In this document: one piece after another, positions 42,438-51,270 of the stretch
Position numbering within the stretch: the stretch's first letter is position 1
Layout of the letters: the number at the start of each line of letters is the position of its first letter
NCBI RefSeq assembly: GCF_030654605.1
Contig: NZ_JAURXB010000241.1
Location: forward strand, 1-57,361
DNA length: 57,361 nt
Direction of reading: 5' to 3'
From: Bradyrhizobium sp.
GTDB lineage: Bacteria; Pseudomonadota; Alphaproteobacteria; Rhizobiales; Xanthobacteraceae
The notes under the pieces: model-generated
The model's input: the letters and a program-made list of their open reading frames with translations, nothing else
Databases searched by the model: none
Told to the model about the DNA's origin: nothing
Position numbers and translations under genes: made by a program

Positions 42438-43834
42438 CCGGACTCGAGCTGCTTGGGCTGTTCATGCTGCTGGTGATGCTGGGGGCGATCTTCATCGGCC
42501 TGCCGATCAGCTTCACGCTTTTGTTTCTTGCCGGCGTGTTCGGCTACATCGGCATGGGGCCGCGGGTGCTCAGCCTCGCTTACCTGCAGACCATCGGCAT
42601 CATGAAGCAGGATGAACTGGTCGCGGTGCCGATGTTCATCCTGATGGGCTTCATCTGCGACCAGGCCGGCCTCATGGAGCGGCTGTTCAAGGCGTTCCGC
42701 GACCTGTTCGCGCCGCTGAAAGGCGCTCTCTACGTCGTTGTCATCCTCACCGCGACGCTGTTTGGCATCGCGGCCGGAACCGTGGGCGCGACCGTGACGC
42801 TGCTCGGCATCATGGCCGGACCGATGATGATCCGGGCCGGCTACGATGTGCGGATGTCGGCGGGCTCGATCGCGGCGGGTGGCACACTAGGCATCCTGAT
42901 TCCGCCGTCAGTGATGCTGGTGGTGATGGCGCCGGTGCTCGACATCTCGATCATCGACCTGTACGCGGCCGCATTTGGCCCGGGTTTTCTGCTGTCGGCG
43001 ATGTTCATCGGCTACACCCTGATCCGTTGCCATTTCAATCCGAAGCTCGGACCGCCGGTGCCGCTGGAGGAGCGGCCGGAATCGATAAGGATCGTGCTGT
43101 GGGAGTGTCTGGTGGGCCTCGTTCCGGTGACGGTGCTGACCGTCGTTACGCTGGGTGCGATCCTTGCCGGCATCACGACCGCCGCGGAGGCCGCCGCGCT
43201 CGGCGCGCTCGGCGCCATCATTCTGGTCATCCTCTACGGTCGCTTCACATGGAGCGGCTTGCTGCAAGCCTGTTACAGCACGATGGCGACCACCAGCATG
43301 GTGCTGCTGCTCGCCGTCGCCTCCAACGTGTTCGGAGCGGTGTTCGCCTGGCTCGGCACGGCGAGCTGGATGACCAATGCCTTGCTGGCCTCGCCGCTGC
43401 CGGCCTGGGGCACGATGACGCTGCTGCTGACCCTGATATTCCTGCTCGGCTGGCCGTTCGAATGGCCGGCGATCGTGTTCATCTTCATGCCGATGCTGGC
43501 GCCTGTGGCCAAGGGGCTCGGCTACGACATGGTGTGGTTCGGCTGCATCGTCGCCGTGGTTCTGCAGACAGCCTTCCTGTCACCGCCGGTCGCCATGTCG
43601 GCCTACTATCTCAAACAGGTCGTGAGGGAATGGAATCTGCGGTTGATCTATCGCGGCATGGCGGACTTCATGGTGATCCAGGTTCTCTGCGTGGTGCTGG
43701 TGCTGATCTTCCCCGCGATCGCGATGTGGTTCCCGGGCTGGTTGCAGGCCCGCAGGGATGCAGAACGCAAGAAGGTGCAGATCGAGTATGTGGTGCCGCC
43801 GGCGGTGACCACTGCCGCGGTCAAATGGAACTGA
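42434..43834 (+). CDS. TRAP transporter large permease (DctM family)
   Basis: A 466-residue large permease with about 12-14 hydrophobic helices. Family signatures are GLPISFTLLFLAGVFGYIGMG (~18-38), PMFILMGFICDQAGLMERLF (~67-86) and GGTLGILIPPSVMLVVMAPVL (~148-168). It is longer than DctM (~425 residues), as in the FcbT3-type subset with an extra helix pair. Overlap with dctQ is ATGA. An 88-bp palindromic repeat lies 12 bp after its stop and may end the transcript. Confidence 0.93.
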   Translation: MTGLELLGLFMLLVMLGAIFIGLPISFTLLFLAGVFGYIGMGPRVLSLAYLQTIGIMKQDELVAVPMFILMGFICDQAGLMERLFKAFRDLFAPLKGALYVVVILTATLFGIAAGTVGATVTLLGIMAGPMMIRAGYDVRMSAGSIAAGGTLGILIPPSVMLVVMAPVLDISIIDLYAAAFGPGFLLSAMFIGYTLIRCHFNPKLGPPVPLEERPESIRIVLWECLVGLVPVTVLTVVTLGAILAGITTAAEAAALGALGAIILVILYGRFTWSGLLQACYSTMATTSMVLLLAVASNVFGAVFAWLGTASWMTNALLASPLPAWGTMTLLLTLIFLLGWPFEWPAIVFIFMPMLAPVAKGLGYDMVWFGCIVAVVLQTAFLSPPVAMSAYYLKQVVREWNLRLIYRGMADFMVIQVLCVVLVLIFPAIAMWFPGWLQARRDAERKKVQIEYVVPPAVTTAAVKWN

Positions 43835-43846
43835 CCGACCCATCAA

Positions 43847-43934
43847 CGTCATTGCGAGGAGCTCTTGCGACGAAGCAATCCAGCTTTCTGCAACGGGGAG
43901 AAAGCTGGATTGCGTCGCTTCGCTCGCAATGACG
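43847..43934. repeat. Palindromic REP-like element
   Basis: The 88-bp element has outer arms CGTCATTGCGAG (12 bp, perfect) and inner arms GCAATCCAGCTTTCT (15 bp, perfect), plus a shared GCGAC. It lies between convergent dctM and the PuuR-like gene. I recognise the outer motif as a common dispersed palindrome in Bradyrhizobium/Rhodopseudomonas genomes. It is probably a REP-type mobile palindrome that also serves as transcription end. Confidence 0.7.
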
Positions 43935-43957
43935 CTGTGGGATTTTCCACTTGCCCA

Positions 43958-44506
43958 TCAGAACGTCGGCGGCGTGCAGGCGCTGATCAGTTCGCAGGGT
44001 TTGCCGCCGACGCAGCGGAAGCGATGCGGCCGGCGGCTTTCGAAATAATAGGCGTCGCCGGGTCCGAGGATGCGGCGTTCGCTATCCACGGTCACCTCGA
44101 GCCGGCCGCTCAGAATGATGCCGCCTTCCTCGCCGTCGTGCACCAGCGGGATACGCCCGGTGTCGCCACCCGGTTCGTAACGCTCCTTCAGGATCTGGAG
44201 CGCGCGGCCGAACAGATTGTCGCCGACCTGGAGAAAGGAGATCTGGCCTTTTCCGATCTCGCTGAGCTCGTCGGAACGGTAAAACGCCTTGCGCGGCCGG
44301 TCGGGTTCGAGGGCGAAGAATTCCGCCATTCCCATCGGTATGCCATCGAGAATGCGCTTGAGCGCGCCGACCGAGGGATTCATCTGGTTGGATTCGATCA
44401 GCGAAATCGTCGAGTTGGTCACCCCGGAACGCTTGGCCAGCTCGCGCTGCGATAGTTTGTTGCGGTCGCGGACGAAACGAAGCCGCTCGCCGACATCAAT
44501 GCTCAT
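43958..44506 (-). CDS. XRE-cupin regulator, PuuR-like
   Basis: A 182-residue repressor-type protein. The N-terminal helix-turn-helix (LSQRELAKRSGVTNSTISLIE, residues ~19-39) is of the XRE type. The C-terminal cupin (~110-175) ends with LISACTPPTF, close to the last residues of E. coli PuuR (ISAHTPTTF). The length also matches PuuR (185). PuuR represses putrescine utilisation genes and releases DNA on putrescine. It is divergent from an omega-aminotransferase, supporting control of amine catabolism. The start at 44506 (MSIDVGERL) is preferred to an upstream frame extension. Confidence 0.85.
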   Translation of the reverse strand: MSIDVGERLRFVRDRNKLSQRELAKRSGVTNSTISLIESNQMNPSVGALKRILDGIPMGMAEFFALEPDRPRKAFYRSDELSEIGKGQISFLQVGDNLFGRALQILKERYEPGGDTGRIPLVHDGEEGGIILSGRLEVTVDSERRILGPGDAYYFESRRPHRFRCVGGKPCELISACTPPTF

Positions 44507-44576
44507 CGTCGTCCCAATGGTTGTGATTTGGCTGTTGAGGGTGTTGCGGATCGAGTGAATATTATCATCGCAGCGT

Positions 44577-44592
44577 AGTAAAATCAATTACT
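44577..44592. promoter_or_regulatory. Candidate operator between PuuR-like and aminotransferase genes
   Basis: AGTAA-N6-TTACT (44577-44592) is a perfect 5-bp inverted repeat in the 162-bp divergent gap, inside AT-rich sequence suited to a promoter. Its position suits the PuuR-like regulator. The arms are short, so it may be chance. Confidence 0.35.
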
Positions 44593-44668
44593 TGAGCGGT
44601 AGCAGAAAAGGCCTTGCTGCATTTTCATGAACATGGCCCGATGCGGCCAGCCGCAGAGGGAGTCGCCC

Positions 44669-45997
44669 GTGACCATTCATCAGATCCCAAACACCGCAAG
44701 TCTCGACGCATTCTGGATGCCGTTCACGGCAAACCGGCAGTTCAAGGCCGAGCCCCGCCTGATCGCCTCCGCCGAAGGCATGTACTACACGACAGTCGAT
44801 GGCCGAAAGGCGATCGACGCATCGGCGGGATTGTGGTGCGTCAATGCCGGTCACGGCCGGCGCGAGATCGCGGACGCGGTTCATCGCCAGCTCACGACGC
44901 TGGACTATGCGCCGTCGTTCCAGATCGGGCATCCCTTGGCGTTCGATTTTGCCGAGAAGCTGGCGGCGGTCGCGCCCGCCGGGCTGGACCGCATCTTCTT
45001 CACCAATTCCGGCTCAGAGTCGGTCGATACCGCGCTCAAGATCGCACTCGCCTATCATCGCGCGGCCGGGCAGGCGACGCGCACCCGTTTCATCGGCCGC
45101 GAGCGCGGCTACCATGGCGTCGGTTTCGGCGGCATGTCGGTCGGCGGCATGGTCAACAACCGCAGGGCCTTCGCAACGCATCTTCCGGGCGTCGATCATC
45201 TGCGCCATACCCATGATCTCGAGCGCAATGCCTTCTCCAGGGGCCAGCCCGCGCACGGCGCGGAACTTGCCGACGACGTCGAGCGTCTGGTCGCGCTGCA
45301 TGGCGCTGAAACCATCGCGGCTGTCATCATTGAGCCGGTCGCCGGTTCGACCGGCGTGCTGATCCCGCCGCAGGGTTATCTGCAGCGTCTGCGCGCGCTG
45401 TGCGACAAGCACGGCATCCTGTTGATTTTCGATGAGGTGATCACCGGGTTCGGCCGGCTTGGCGCGCCCTTTGCCACCAACTATTTCGGCGTCACGCCCG
45501 ATCTCATCACCTCCGCCAAGGGGATCACCAACGGCGTGGTTCCGATGGGCGCGGTGTTTGCGAGCCGCAAGGTCCACGACACGCTGATGACCGGGCCGGC
45601 CAGCCAGATCGAGCTGTTCCACGGTTATACCTATTCCGCGCATCCGGTGGCCTGCGCCGCCGGCATCGCGACGCTGGAGATCTACCAGAAAGAGGGGCTG
45701 CTCACGCGCGGCGCCGAGCTCACCGACTACTGGCAGGATGCCATGCATTCGCTGCGCGGGCTGCCGAACGTGATCGACGTCCGCGCCATTGGGCTGGTTG
45801 CGGGTGTCGAGCTGTCGTCGCGGCCGGATGCCGTGGGAGCACGCGGCTACGACGTCATGGTCGACTGCTTCAACCGCGGCCTCGTGCTTCGCAACTCGGG
45901 CGATTCCCTCGCAATGTCGCCGCCGCTGATCGTCGAGCGCAGTCACATCGACGATATTGCGGCGATCCTGGGCGATGCAATCAAGCGGGTGGCCTGA
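44669..45997 (+). CDS. Class III aminotransferase (omega-amino acid/amine:pyruvate)
   Basis: A 442-residue PLP-dependent enzyme. The PLP Lys is in ITSAKGITNGVVPMG (~residue 285), DEV of the cofactor-binding Asp in LLIFDEVITGFGR (~256), and LDAFWMPFTANRQF near the start matches omega-amino acid:pyruvate aminotransferases. Such enzymes act on beta-alanine, 4-aminobutyrate or putrescine with pyruvate. GTG 44669 with GAGGGAG upstream is chosen; ATG 44627 would add 14 residues. It leads the operon with a D-amino acid dehydrogenase and a polyamine deacetylase-like gene. Confidence 0.9.
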   Translation: MTIHQIPNTASLDAFWMPFTANRQFKAEPRLIASAEGMYYTTVDGRKAIDASAGLWCVNAGHGRREIADAVHRQLTTLDYAPSFQIGHPLAFDFAEKLAAVAPAGLDRIFFTNSGSESVDTALKIALAYHRAAGQATRTRFIGRERGYHGVGFGGMSVGGMVNNRRAFATHLPGVDHLRHTHDLERNAFSRGQPAHGAELADDVERLVALHGAETIAAVIIEPVAGSTGVLIPPQGYLQRLRALCDKHGILLIFDEVITGFGRLGAPFATNYFGVTPDLITSAKGITNGVVPMGAVFASRKVHDTLMTGPASQIELFHGYTYSAHPVACAAGIATLEIYQKEGLLTRGAELTDYWQDAMHSLRGLPNVIDVRAIGLVAGVELSSRPDAVGARGYDVMVDCFNRGLVLRNSGDSLAMSPPLIVERSHIDDIAAILGDAIKRVA

Positions 45998-46073
45998 AGT
46001 TTGCAAAGCCCTGGACCGCAGCGGACATTTTCGTAACGGTGGAACGACGGCTGCGGCGGGAGCATAGACGATC

Positions 46074-47339
46074 GTGAAGGTTCTGGTTCTGGGCGGCGGC
46101 GTCATCGGCGTGACATCAGCCTATTATCTTGCCAAGGCCGGACACGAGGTCACCGTGGTCGACCGCCAGGCGGAGCCCGGGCTCGAGACCAGCTTCGCCA
46201 ACGCCGGCGAGGTGTCGCCCGGCTACGCGTCGCCGTGGGCCGGCCCCGGCGTGCCGGTCAAGGCGATCAAGTGGCTGTTGATGAAGCATGGTCCGCTGGT
46301 GATCCGGCCGAAGTTCGATCCCGTGATGTGGCTGTGGCTGCTCAAGCTGCTGCGCAACTGCACATCGGAGCGCTATGCGATCAACAAGAGCCGCATGATC
46401 CCGATCGCCGAATACAGCCGCGATTGCCTGCGCGCGCTGCGCACGGAGATCGCGATCAAATACGACGAGCGCAGCCAGGGCACGCTTCAGCTGTTCCGCA
46501 CCCGGGCCCAGCTCGACGGCACGGCCAGCGATATCGCCGTGCTGAAGCAGTACGGCGTGCCGTTCGAGCTGCTCGATCGCGATGGCTGTATCGGCGCGGA
46601 GCCTGCGCTCGCCGCCGCAAAGCCCGCAATCGTCGGCGGCCTGCGGCTGCCGCAGGACGAGACCGGTGACTGCCATATGTTCACCCAGGCGCTCGCGGTT
46701 CACGCCGAAAAGCTCGGCGTCCAGTTCCGTCTCGGCACCACGATCGAGGGGTTGGTCGCCGACGGCTCCCGGATCACCGGCGTCACGACCAGCGCGGGCG
46801 TGTTGCGGGCCGACGCCTATGTGATGGCGCTCGGCAGTTGGTCGCCGCGGCTGCTCAGGCCGCTGGGCATTTCGATCCCGGTCTATCCGATCAAGGGCTA
46901 CTCGATCACGGTGCCGATTGCCGATCCCGATGCGGCGCCGGTGTCGACGGTGATGGACGAGAGCTACAAGGTGGCGATCACGCGGCTCGGCGACCGCATC
47001 CGCGTCGGCGGCACCGCCGAAGTGTCGGGCTATTCCGACACGCTGCATCCGGCGCGACGCGCGACGCTCGATCAATCGCTGACCGACCTGTTTCCGGGCG
47101 GCGGCCATCTGGGCAAGGCCACCTTCTGGAGCGGGTTGCGGCCGATGACACCCGACGGTCCGCCTGTGATCGGCGCGACCCGCTATGCCAACCTCCATCT
47201 CAATACCGGTCACGGCACGCTCGGCTGGACCATGGCGTGCGGCTCGGGACGCGTGCTCGCGGATCTGCTGTCGGGTCGCAAACCCGACATCGATGCGGCT
47301 GAGCTTGCCATCACCAGATATGACAACCGGTTTGGCTGA
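46074..47339 (+). CDS. dadA: D-amino acid dehydrogenase-like FAD oxidoreductase (DadA family)
   Basis: A 421-residue FAD-dependent dehydrogenase. The FAD-binding [29 protein letters not shown] is at ~2-30, followed by [20 protein letters not shown], the DadA hallmark. The C-terminal region [23 protein letters not shown] is also typical. DadA oxidises D-alanine and related D-amino acids at the membrane. Start is GTG at 46074, typical length. Here it may remove an amine or alanine from the aminotransferase reaction, or act on a different amine. Confidence 0.9.
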   Translation: MKVLVLGGGVIGVTSAYYLAKAGHEVTVVDRQAEPGLETSFANAGEVSPGYASPWAGPGVPVKAIKWLLMKHGPLVIRPKFDPVMWLWLLKLLRNCTSERYAINKSRMIPIAEYSRDCLRALRTEIAIKYDERSQGTLQLFRTRAQLDGTASDIAVLKQYGVPFELLDRDGCIGAEPALAAAKPAIVGGLRLPQDETGDCHMFTQALAVHAEKLGVQFRLGTTIEGLVADGSRITGVTTSAGVLRADAYVMALGSWSPRLLRPLGISIPVYPIKGYSITVPIADPDAAPVSTVMDESYKVAITRLGDRIRVGGTAEVSGYSDTLHPARRATLDQSLTDLFPGGGHLGKATFWSGLRPMTPDGPPVIGATRYANLHLNTGHGTLGWTMACGSGRVLADLLSGRKPDIDAAELAITRYDNRFG

Positions 47340-47416
47340 TCTCGGGGGCTGACTCGGAAGCCATCTAGTGCGACGCTGGTGCATTGGGATTTTGTTTTGA
47401 CCCACGGAGCATCCGC

Positions 47417-48442
47417 GTGAAGGCCGTCTATACCGAACTGCATCGAAGTCACGACCCGCAATTCTTCCTGGTTCGCGGCGTGGTCAAGCGAACCACCGAG
47501 CAACCGGAACGCGCCGACCGGCTGCTGGCGGGGCTCAAGGCCGGCAAGCACGATCTGGTCGACCCGGTCGCGTTCGGGCAGGGGCCCCGGGCCAGGGTGC
47601 ACAGTCCCGAATATCTCGGTTTTCTCGCCGAGGCCTGGGACGCCTGGACGGCGCTTGGGGATTCAGGCCCCGAGATGATCGCCAACATACATCCGGTCCG
47701 CCATGCCGCGACCTACCCGACCCATATTGTCGGTCGTCTCGGCTGGCATACAGCCGATACGGGCTGTCCGATCGGACCCGGCACCTGGGCGGCGGCGTGT
47801 GCGGCGACGGATGTGGCGACGACGGCGGCACAACTGGTGATGGACGGCGAGGACGCGGCCTACGCGCTCTGCCGTCCTCCCGGTCATCACGCCTATCGCG
47901 ACCTCGCCGGCGGTTTTTGCTTTCTCAACAACAGCGCCGTCGCGGCGGCCCATCTGCGGCTGAAGCATGAGCGCGTGGCAATCCTCGACGTCGACGTCCA
48001 TCACGGCAACGGCACGCAGGGCATCTTCTACGAACGGCCCGACGTGCTCACGGTTTCCGTCCATGCCGATCCAGCCTGCTACTATCCGTACGTCTGGGGC
48101 TATGCCCACGAGCGCGGCGCGGGGCAGGGGCTTGGCGCCAATCTCAACATTCCCTTGCCGATCGGCACCGGCGATGACGGCTACCTGCAGGCGCTCGGCG
48201 TAGCGGAGAAGACGATCCGTGCCTTTGCGCCGGGTGCGCTGGTCGTGGCGCTCGGTCTCGATGCGTCGGAGCATGACCCGCTCGCGGGCCTCGCCGTGAC
48301 CACCGATGGATTCCGCCGCATCGGTGCGGCCGTTGCGCGGCTGGGGCTTCCCACGGTCTTGGTTCAGGAAGGCGGATATCTCTCGGATATTCTCGGCACC
48401 AATCTGACCGCCGCCCTCGCCGGATTCGAGGCGGCACGCTAA
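47417..48442 (+). CDS. Histone-deacetylase-fold hydrolase, acetylpolyamine amidohydrolase-like
   Basis: A 341-residue zinc deacetylase, the same length as Mycoplana acetylpolyamine amidohydrolase. The motif RPPGHHAYRDLAGGFCFLNN is at about 156-175 (proton-relay His pair), LDVDVHHGNGTQ at ~190-201 gives zinc ligands Asp and His, and LGLDASEHDP gives the third zinc ligand. EGGY near the C-terminus supplies the catalytic Tyr. Start is GTG 47417 with CGGAGC upstream. Close relatives cleave acetylputrescine, acetylcadaverine or acetylspermidine. The surrounding PuuR-like and aminotransferase genes support that role. Confidence 0.9.
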   Translation: MKAVYTELHRSHDPQFFLVRGVVKRTTEQPERADRLLAGLKAGKHDLVDPVAFGQGPRARVHSPEYLGFLAEAWDAWTALGDSGPEMIANIHPVRHAATYPTHIVGRLGWHTADTGCPIGPGTWAAACAATDVATTAAQLVMDGEDAAYALCRPPGHHAYRDLAGGFCFLNNSAVAAAHLRLKHERVAILDVDVHHGNGTQGIFYERPDVLTVSVHADPACYYPYVWGYAHERGAGQGLGANLNIPLPIGTGDDGYLQALGVAEKTIRAFAPGALVVALGLDASEHDPLAGLAVTTDGFRRIGAAVARLGLPTVLVQEGGYLSDILGTNLTAALAGFEAAR

Positions 48443-48449
48443 CCCTTTG

Positions 48450-49427
48450 CTATCCGATCCTGACCACCATCTTCCCCAGCGCCGTGCGGTTCCGCATGGT
48501 CCGGAACGCATCACGAAAATCATCGAATGCGAACACCTTGCCCACCACCGGCTCGAGTTTCTTTTCAGTGAGCCAGGTAAACAGCTGCGCCATCACGCGC
48601 CGGTACGCCTCCGGCTCGCGGCGGGGAATCTGGGCGAGGTCGACGCCGAGCAGCGAGCCGCCTTTCAACAGCGGCAGATTGAACGGCAGCGCAGGGATGC
48701 TGCCGGCGGCGAAGCCGACCACCAGATGGCGGCCGTTCCAGGCGATCGAGCGGAATGCCTGCAGCGAGACTTCGCCGCCGACGGGATCGAAGATCACGTC
48801 GGCGCCGTGACCATCGGTGAGCGTCTTGAGCCTGTCGCGCCAATCGGCCTGCGTGTAATCCACTGCCGCATCGGCGCCGAAGCGAATGGCAAAATTTCGT
48901 TTTTCCTCGCTTGAGGCCGCGGCAATGACGCGGGCGCCCAGCAGCTTGCCGAGCTGAACCGCGGCGATTCCGACGCCGCCGGCCGCGCCCAGTACCAGCA
49001 GATATTCGCCCGCGCGCAACGCGGCGCGCTCGCTCAGCGCATAGAGCGAGGTGAGGTAGTTGGCGCGGAACGAGGCCGCGACCTCGGGCGCGATCCCCAC
49101 CGGCATCGGCTCCAGCGCTGCCGCCGGCACGGTGATGTATTCCGCCAGCCCACCCGATCTCGCCATGCCCATGACCGGCGTACCCGGCGTAAACTCCGTG
49201 ATATCGGCCGCCGTCGCATCCACGATTCCGGCGAATTCCGTTCCAGGCGTGAAGGGCAGGGGATCCCTGGTTTGATACAGCCCCTGCACCTTCAGGCCAT
49301 CGACGAACCCGACGCTGGCAGCCTGTATCCTGACACGAACCTGACCGGCCGACACGTCCGGCATGGCAACGTCTTGCAGCCGGATATTGTCGATGGAATC
49401 GTAGTTCTCGACGACGACCGCTTTCAC
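48450..49427 (-). CDS. NADPH:quinone oxidoreductase family protein (MDR superfamily)
   Basis: A 325-residue zinc-independent medium-chain reductase. The NADPH-binding AAGGVGIAAVQLGKLLGARVIAAASSEEKR is at ~147-176. No structural zinc Cys cluster is seen, as in the QOR/crotonyl-type subfamily. The start is GTG at 49427 with GGGAGG upstream; it overlaps the preceding gene by four bases. It ends seven bases from the convergent deacetylase gene. The real substrate could be an enone, quinone or acrylyl-type intermediate; it is not determined. Confidence 0.88.
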   Translation of the reverse strand: MKAVVVENYDSIDNIRLQDVAMPDVSAGQVRVRIQAASVGFVDGLKVQGLYQTRDPLPFTPGTEFAGIVDATAADITEFTPGTPVMGMARSGGLAEYITVPAAALEPMPVGIAPEVAASFRANYLTSLYALSERAALRAGEYLLVLGAAGGVGIAAVQLGKLLGARVIAAASSEEKRNFAIRFGADAAVDYTQADWRDRLKTLTDGHGADVIFDPVGGEVSLQAFRSIAWNGRHLVVGFAAGSIPALPFNLPLLKGGSLLGVDLAQIPRREPEAYRRVMAQLFTWLTEKKLEPVVGKVFAFDDFRDAFRTMRNRTALGKMVVRIG

Positions 49428-50323
49428 TTGTTGCCTCCCGACGGCGCCGGCTTGGCCCAGTTCTGATACATCGCCAGCAGCGAGACGATGTCCTGGCCGC
49501 GAAATCCCTCGGCCAGCGCCAGCGCGTAGAGTTCGCGGGTCGCGGAAGCGGAGGGTGTCGGCACCCGGGTCGTTCGCCCGAGTTCGACGGCCAGCGCCAG
49601 ATCCTTCTCGCCCAGCTCCATCTTGAAGCCCGGCGAGAAATCTCCCTTGATCGCGTTCGGGAAGCGCTTGGTGAAGTGATGCGAACGGCCGCCGCTCACC
49701 GACAACACGTCGTAGAGCTTGTCCGGCTCGACGCCGGCGGCAACGCCGAGCGCGAACGCTTCCGCCGCCACCAGCACGTTGCCCATCGACATCATGTTGT
49801 TGACGATCTTGACGACCTTCGCGGTTCCGACGCCGCCGGTGTATTTCCAGTCGTTGCCGAGCAGCTTGAGGATCGGTTCGGCGCGGGTTACGTCGGCCAT
49901 CTCGCCGCCGGCGATCAGGATCAGCTTGCCGCTGCGCGCCTCGTTGGGACTGCCGCTGACGGGGCAATCGACGACTGCTAGCCCGCGGGCGGTAGCGGCC
50001 CCGGCGACCTGCCGCATCGTCTGCGGGTCGATGGTGCTCAGTTCGATGCACAGCGTACCCCTGGCGGCGTGCGCGACGATCCCGTCGGCACCGAGCCATG
50101 CTTCCATCACGGCTTTCGGATCGGGCAGGCTGGTCAGCACCAGTGTTCGCCCGGCGAGCGCTTCGGCGATGTCAGACGCCATCTGGAAGCCGTCCCTGGC
50201 CAGGCGGGCGCGCTGATCGGCACTGACGTCATAACCGACGACATCGAGGCCGGACTCCTTGAGGCGTCCTGCCATCCCCGATCCCATCTGTCCCATTCCG
50301 ATGACCGCGACCTTCTCCGACAT
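49424..50323 (-). CDS. Beta-hydroxyacid dehydrogenase family NAD(P)-oxidoreductase
   Basis: A 299-residue member of the 3-hydroxyisobutyrate/tartronate-semialdehyde reductase family. The nucleotide-binding GMGQMGSGMAGRL is at ~9-21, the substrate-binding DCPVSGSPNEARSGKL at ~118-133, and the catalytic Lys in KVVKIVNNMM at ~170. Start ATG 50323 is preceded by GGGGAGAG; an upstream in-frame extension lacks family sequence. The pair with the quinone reductase forms a two-gene operon convergent with the deacetylase gene. To its right the chromosome is interrupted by the dusA fragment and island. Confidence 0.9.
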   Translation of the reverse strand: MSEKVAVIGMGQMGSGMAGRLKESGLDVVGYDVSADQRARLARDGFQMASDIAEALAGRTLVLTSLPDPKAVMEAWLGADGIVAHAARGTLCIELSTIDPQTMRQVAGAATARGLAVVDCPVSGSPNEARSGKLILIAGGEMADVTRAEPILKLLGNDWKYTGGVGTAKVVKIVNNMMSMGNVLVAAEAFALGVAAGVEPDKLYDVLSVSGGRSHHFTKRFPNAIKGDFSPGFKMELGEKDLALAVELGRTTRVPTPSASATRELYALALAEGFRGQDIVSLLAMYQNWAKPAPSGGNK

Positions 50324-50527
50324 GCATCTCTCCCCGCATTTTTTGCTCCCGTGTTGAGGCATTACCGACGCAGGCCAGTCAATCCCCAGTCTGCGCAGGC
50401 TGTTGTGGTTGAAACGCCGTCCCACAAAAGGAGCAGCGGCTTAGAATCCAATCCGGGCTGACATGATCCTGGAAAAGCGGATATACCGGAGCTTGCTCAC
50501 GCAGAATTCTTCAGTCGCCCAATTGCT

Positions 50528-50546
50528 CACCAGAGCCGCTCTGGTG
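50528..50546. promoter_or_regulatory. Perfect inverted repeat upstream of dusA fragment
   Basis: CACCAGAG (50528-50535), spacer CCG, CTCTGGTG (50539-50546) is a perfect 8-bp inverted repeat 18 bp before the ATG of the dusA remnant. It may be the original dusA operator or a binding site used during integration. Confidence 0.35.
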
Positions 50547-50564
50547 TAGAAAAATACCAATAGA

Positions 50565-50702
50565 ATGAACATCTTAGACCACCGCTTTTCCGTCGCCCCG
50601 ATGATGGATTGGACGGACCAAAAGAGAAAAACAAAATATTCTCAGCACTTAAGCATGGTCGCGATCAGCCATGCTGTACCAAATGCTGTACCGCGCTCTT
50701 GA
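50565..50702 (+). pseudogene. dusA: 5' fragment of dusA (probable island attachment site)
   Basis: An open frame of 45 codons begins MNILDHRFSVAPMMDWTD, the well-conserved N-terminus of tRNA-dihydrouridine synthase A (SVAPMMDWTD binds FMN). After that point the residues (QKRKTKYSQHLSM...) no longer follow DusA and the frame stops, so about 300 residues of the enzyme are missing. The 5' end of dusA is a documented integration site for prophages and islands; insertion leaves such a fragment at one end and restores a complete dusA at the other. The direction implies that the inserted element lies to the right, from about 50620 onward. A degraded gene unrelated to integration is the alternative. 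Confidence 0.8.
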
Positions 50703-51270
50703 TGGCGCCTCCAGCAAACGTATTTCGGTTCGGTCCTGCCTTCGGTTTGCTGTCGCGCAATACAGCGTGCCGCGGTTATTCCGTGCGATCGCGTTCGCCG
50801 ACCAGCGGCGCTTTTCGAAGTGCACAAGCGGTTCAGTTGTTCTTGCGGCGAACGGACGGTGCTTTTGCGCAACGGACTCCGACTGTTTCGCCTTCAGTAC
50901 AGCAACGTACCTATTTGTTTGCACGAAATGAGTTCAACACTTGCTTTGACGTTGGGGACGCCATTGCAGTCTCGTAATGGACTGGAAAGGCTGGCGACCC
51001 GACCATCCCCTATCGGCGAGTTGGCTCGTTGGCTTCGCACAGACCAGGCAAAGATGCTTGAGCAAGAAGAGATCGATCCTAAAGCATCGACAGCAGCAAA
51101 GTAATAATTATCGGCTGGGATCTCCGACTTCTGCAGTAAATTACCGAAACCAATATTTCGCTGAAAAGCCATTGCCTAGGCGAGGGTAGGTCGCTAGCGA
51201 AGCACCTCGCGCGTTTGGACTAGGCTTAATATAGTTTCGATTGAAACAAGCCGACTCGGTTTTGATCCGG
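50703..51270. other. Gene-poor, AT-richer stretch at the island edge
   Basis: This stretch follows the dusA remnant and is visibly less GC-rich than the genome to the left. Short frames exist on both strands, but none has a recognisable domain, a good ribosome site or the codon bias of the neighbours. It is likely non-coding or decayed element DNA. No inverted repeat of terminator quality or RNA structure stands out. Confidence 0.5.

Noticed and set aside
50609..51104. Short frames in the region after the dusA fragment
   Set aside because: They overlap each other, lack ribosome sites and resemble no known protein; the AT-richer DNA gives random frames.
51189..51270. A stretch with paired short runs that briefly suggested a tRNA
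   Set aside because: No cloverleaf with T-loop and anticodon arms could be built.
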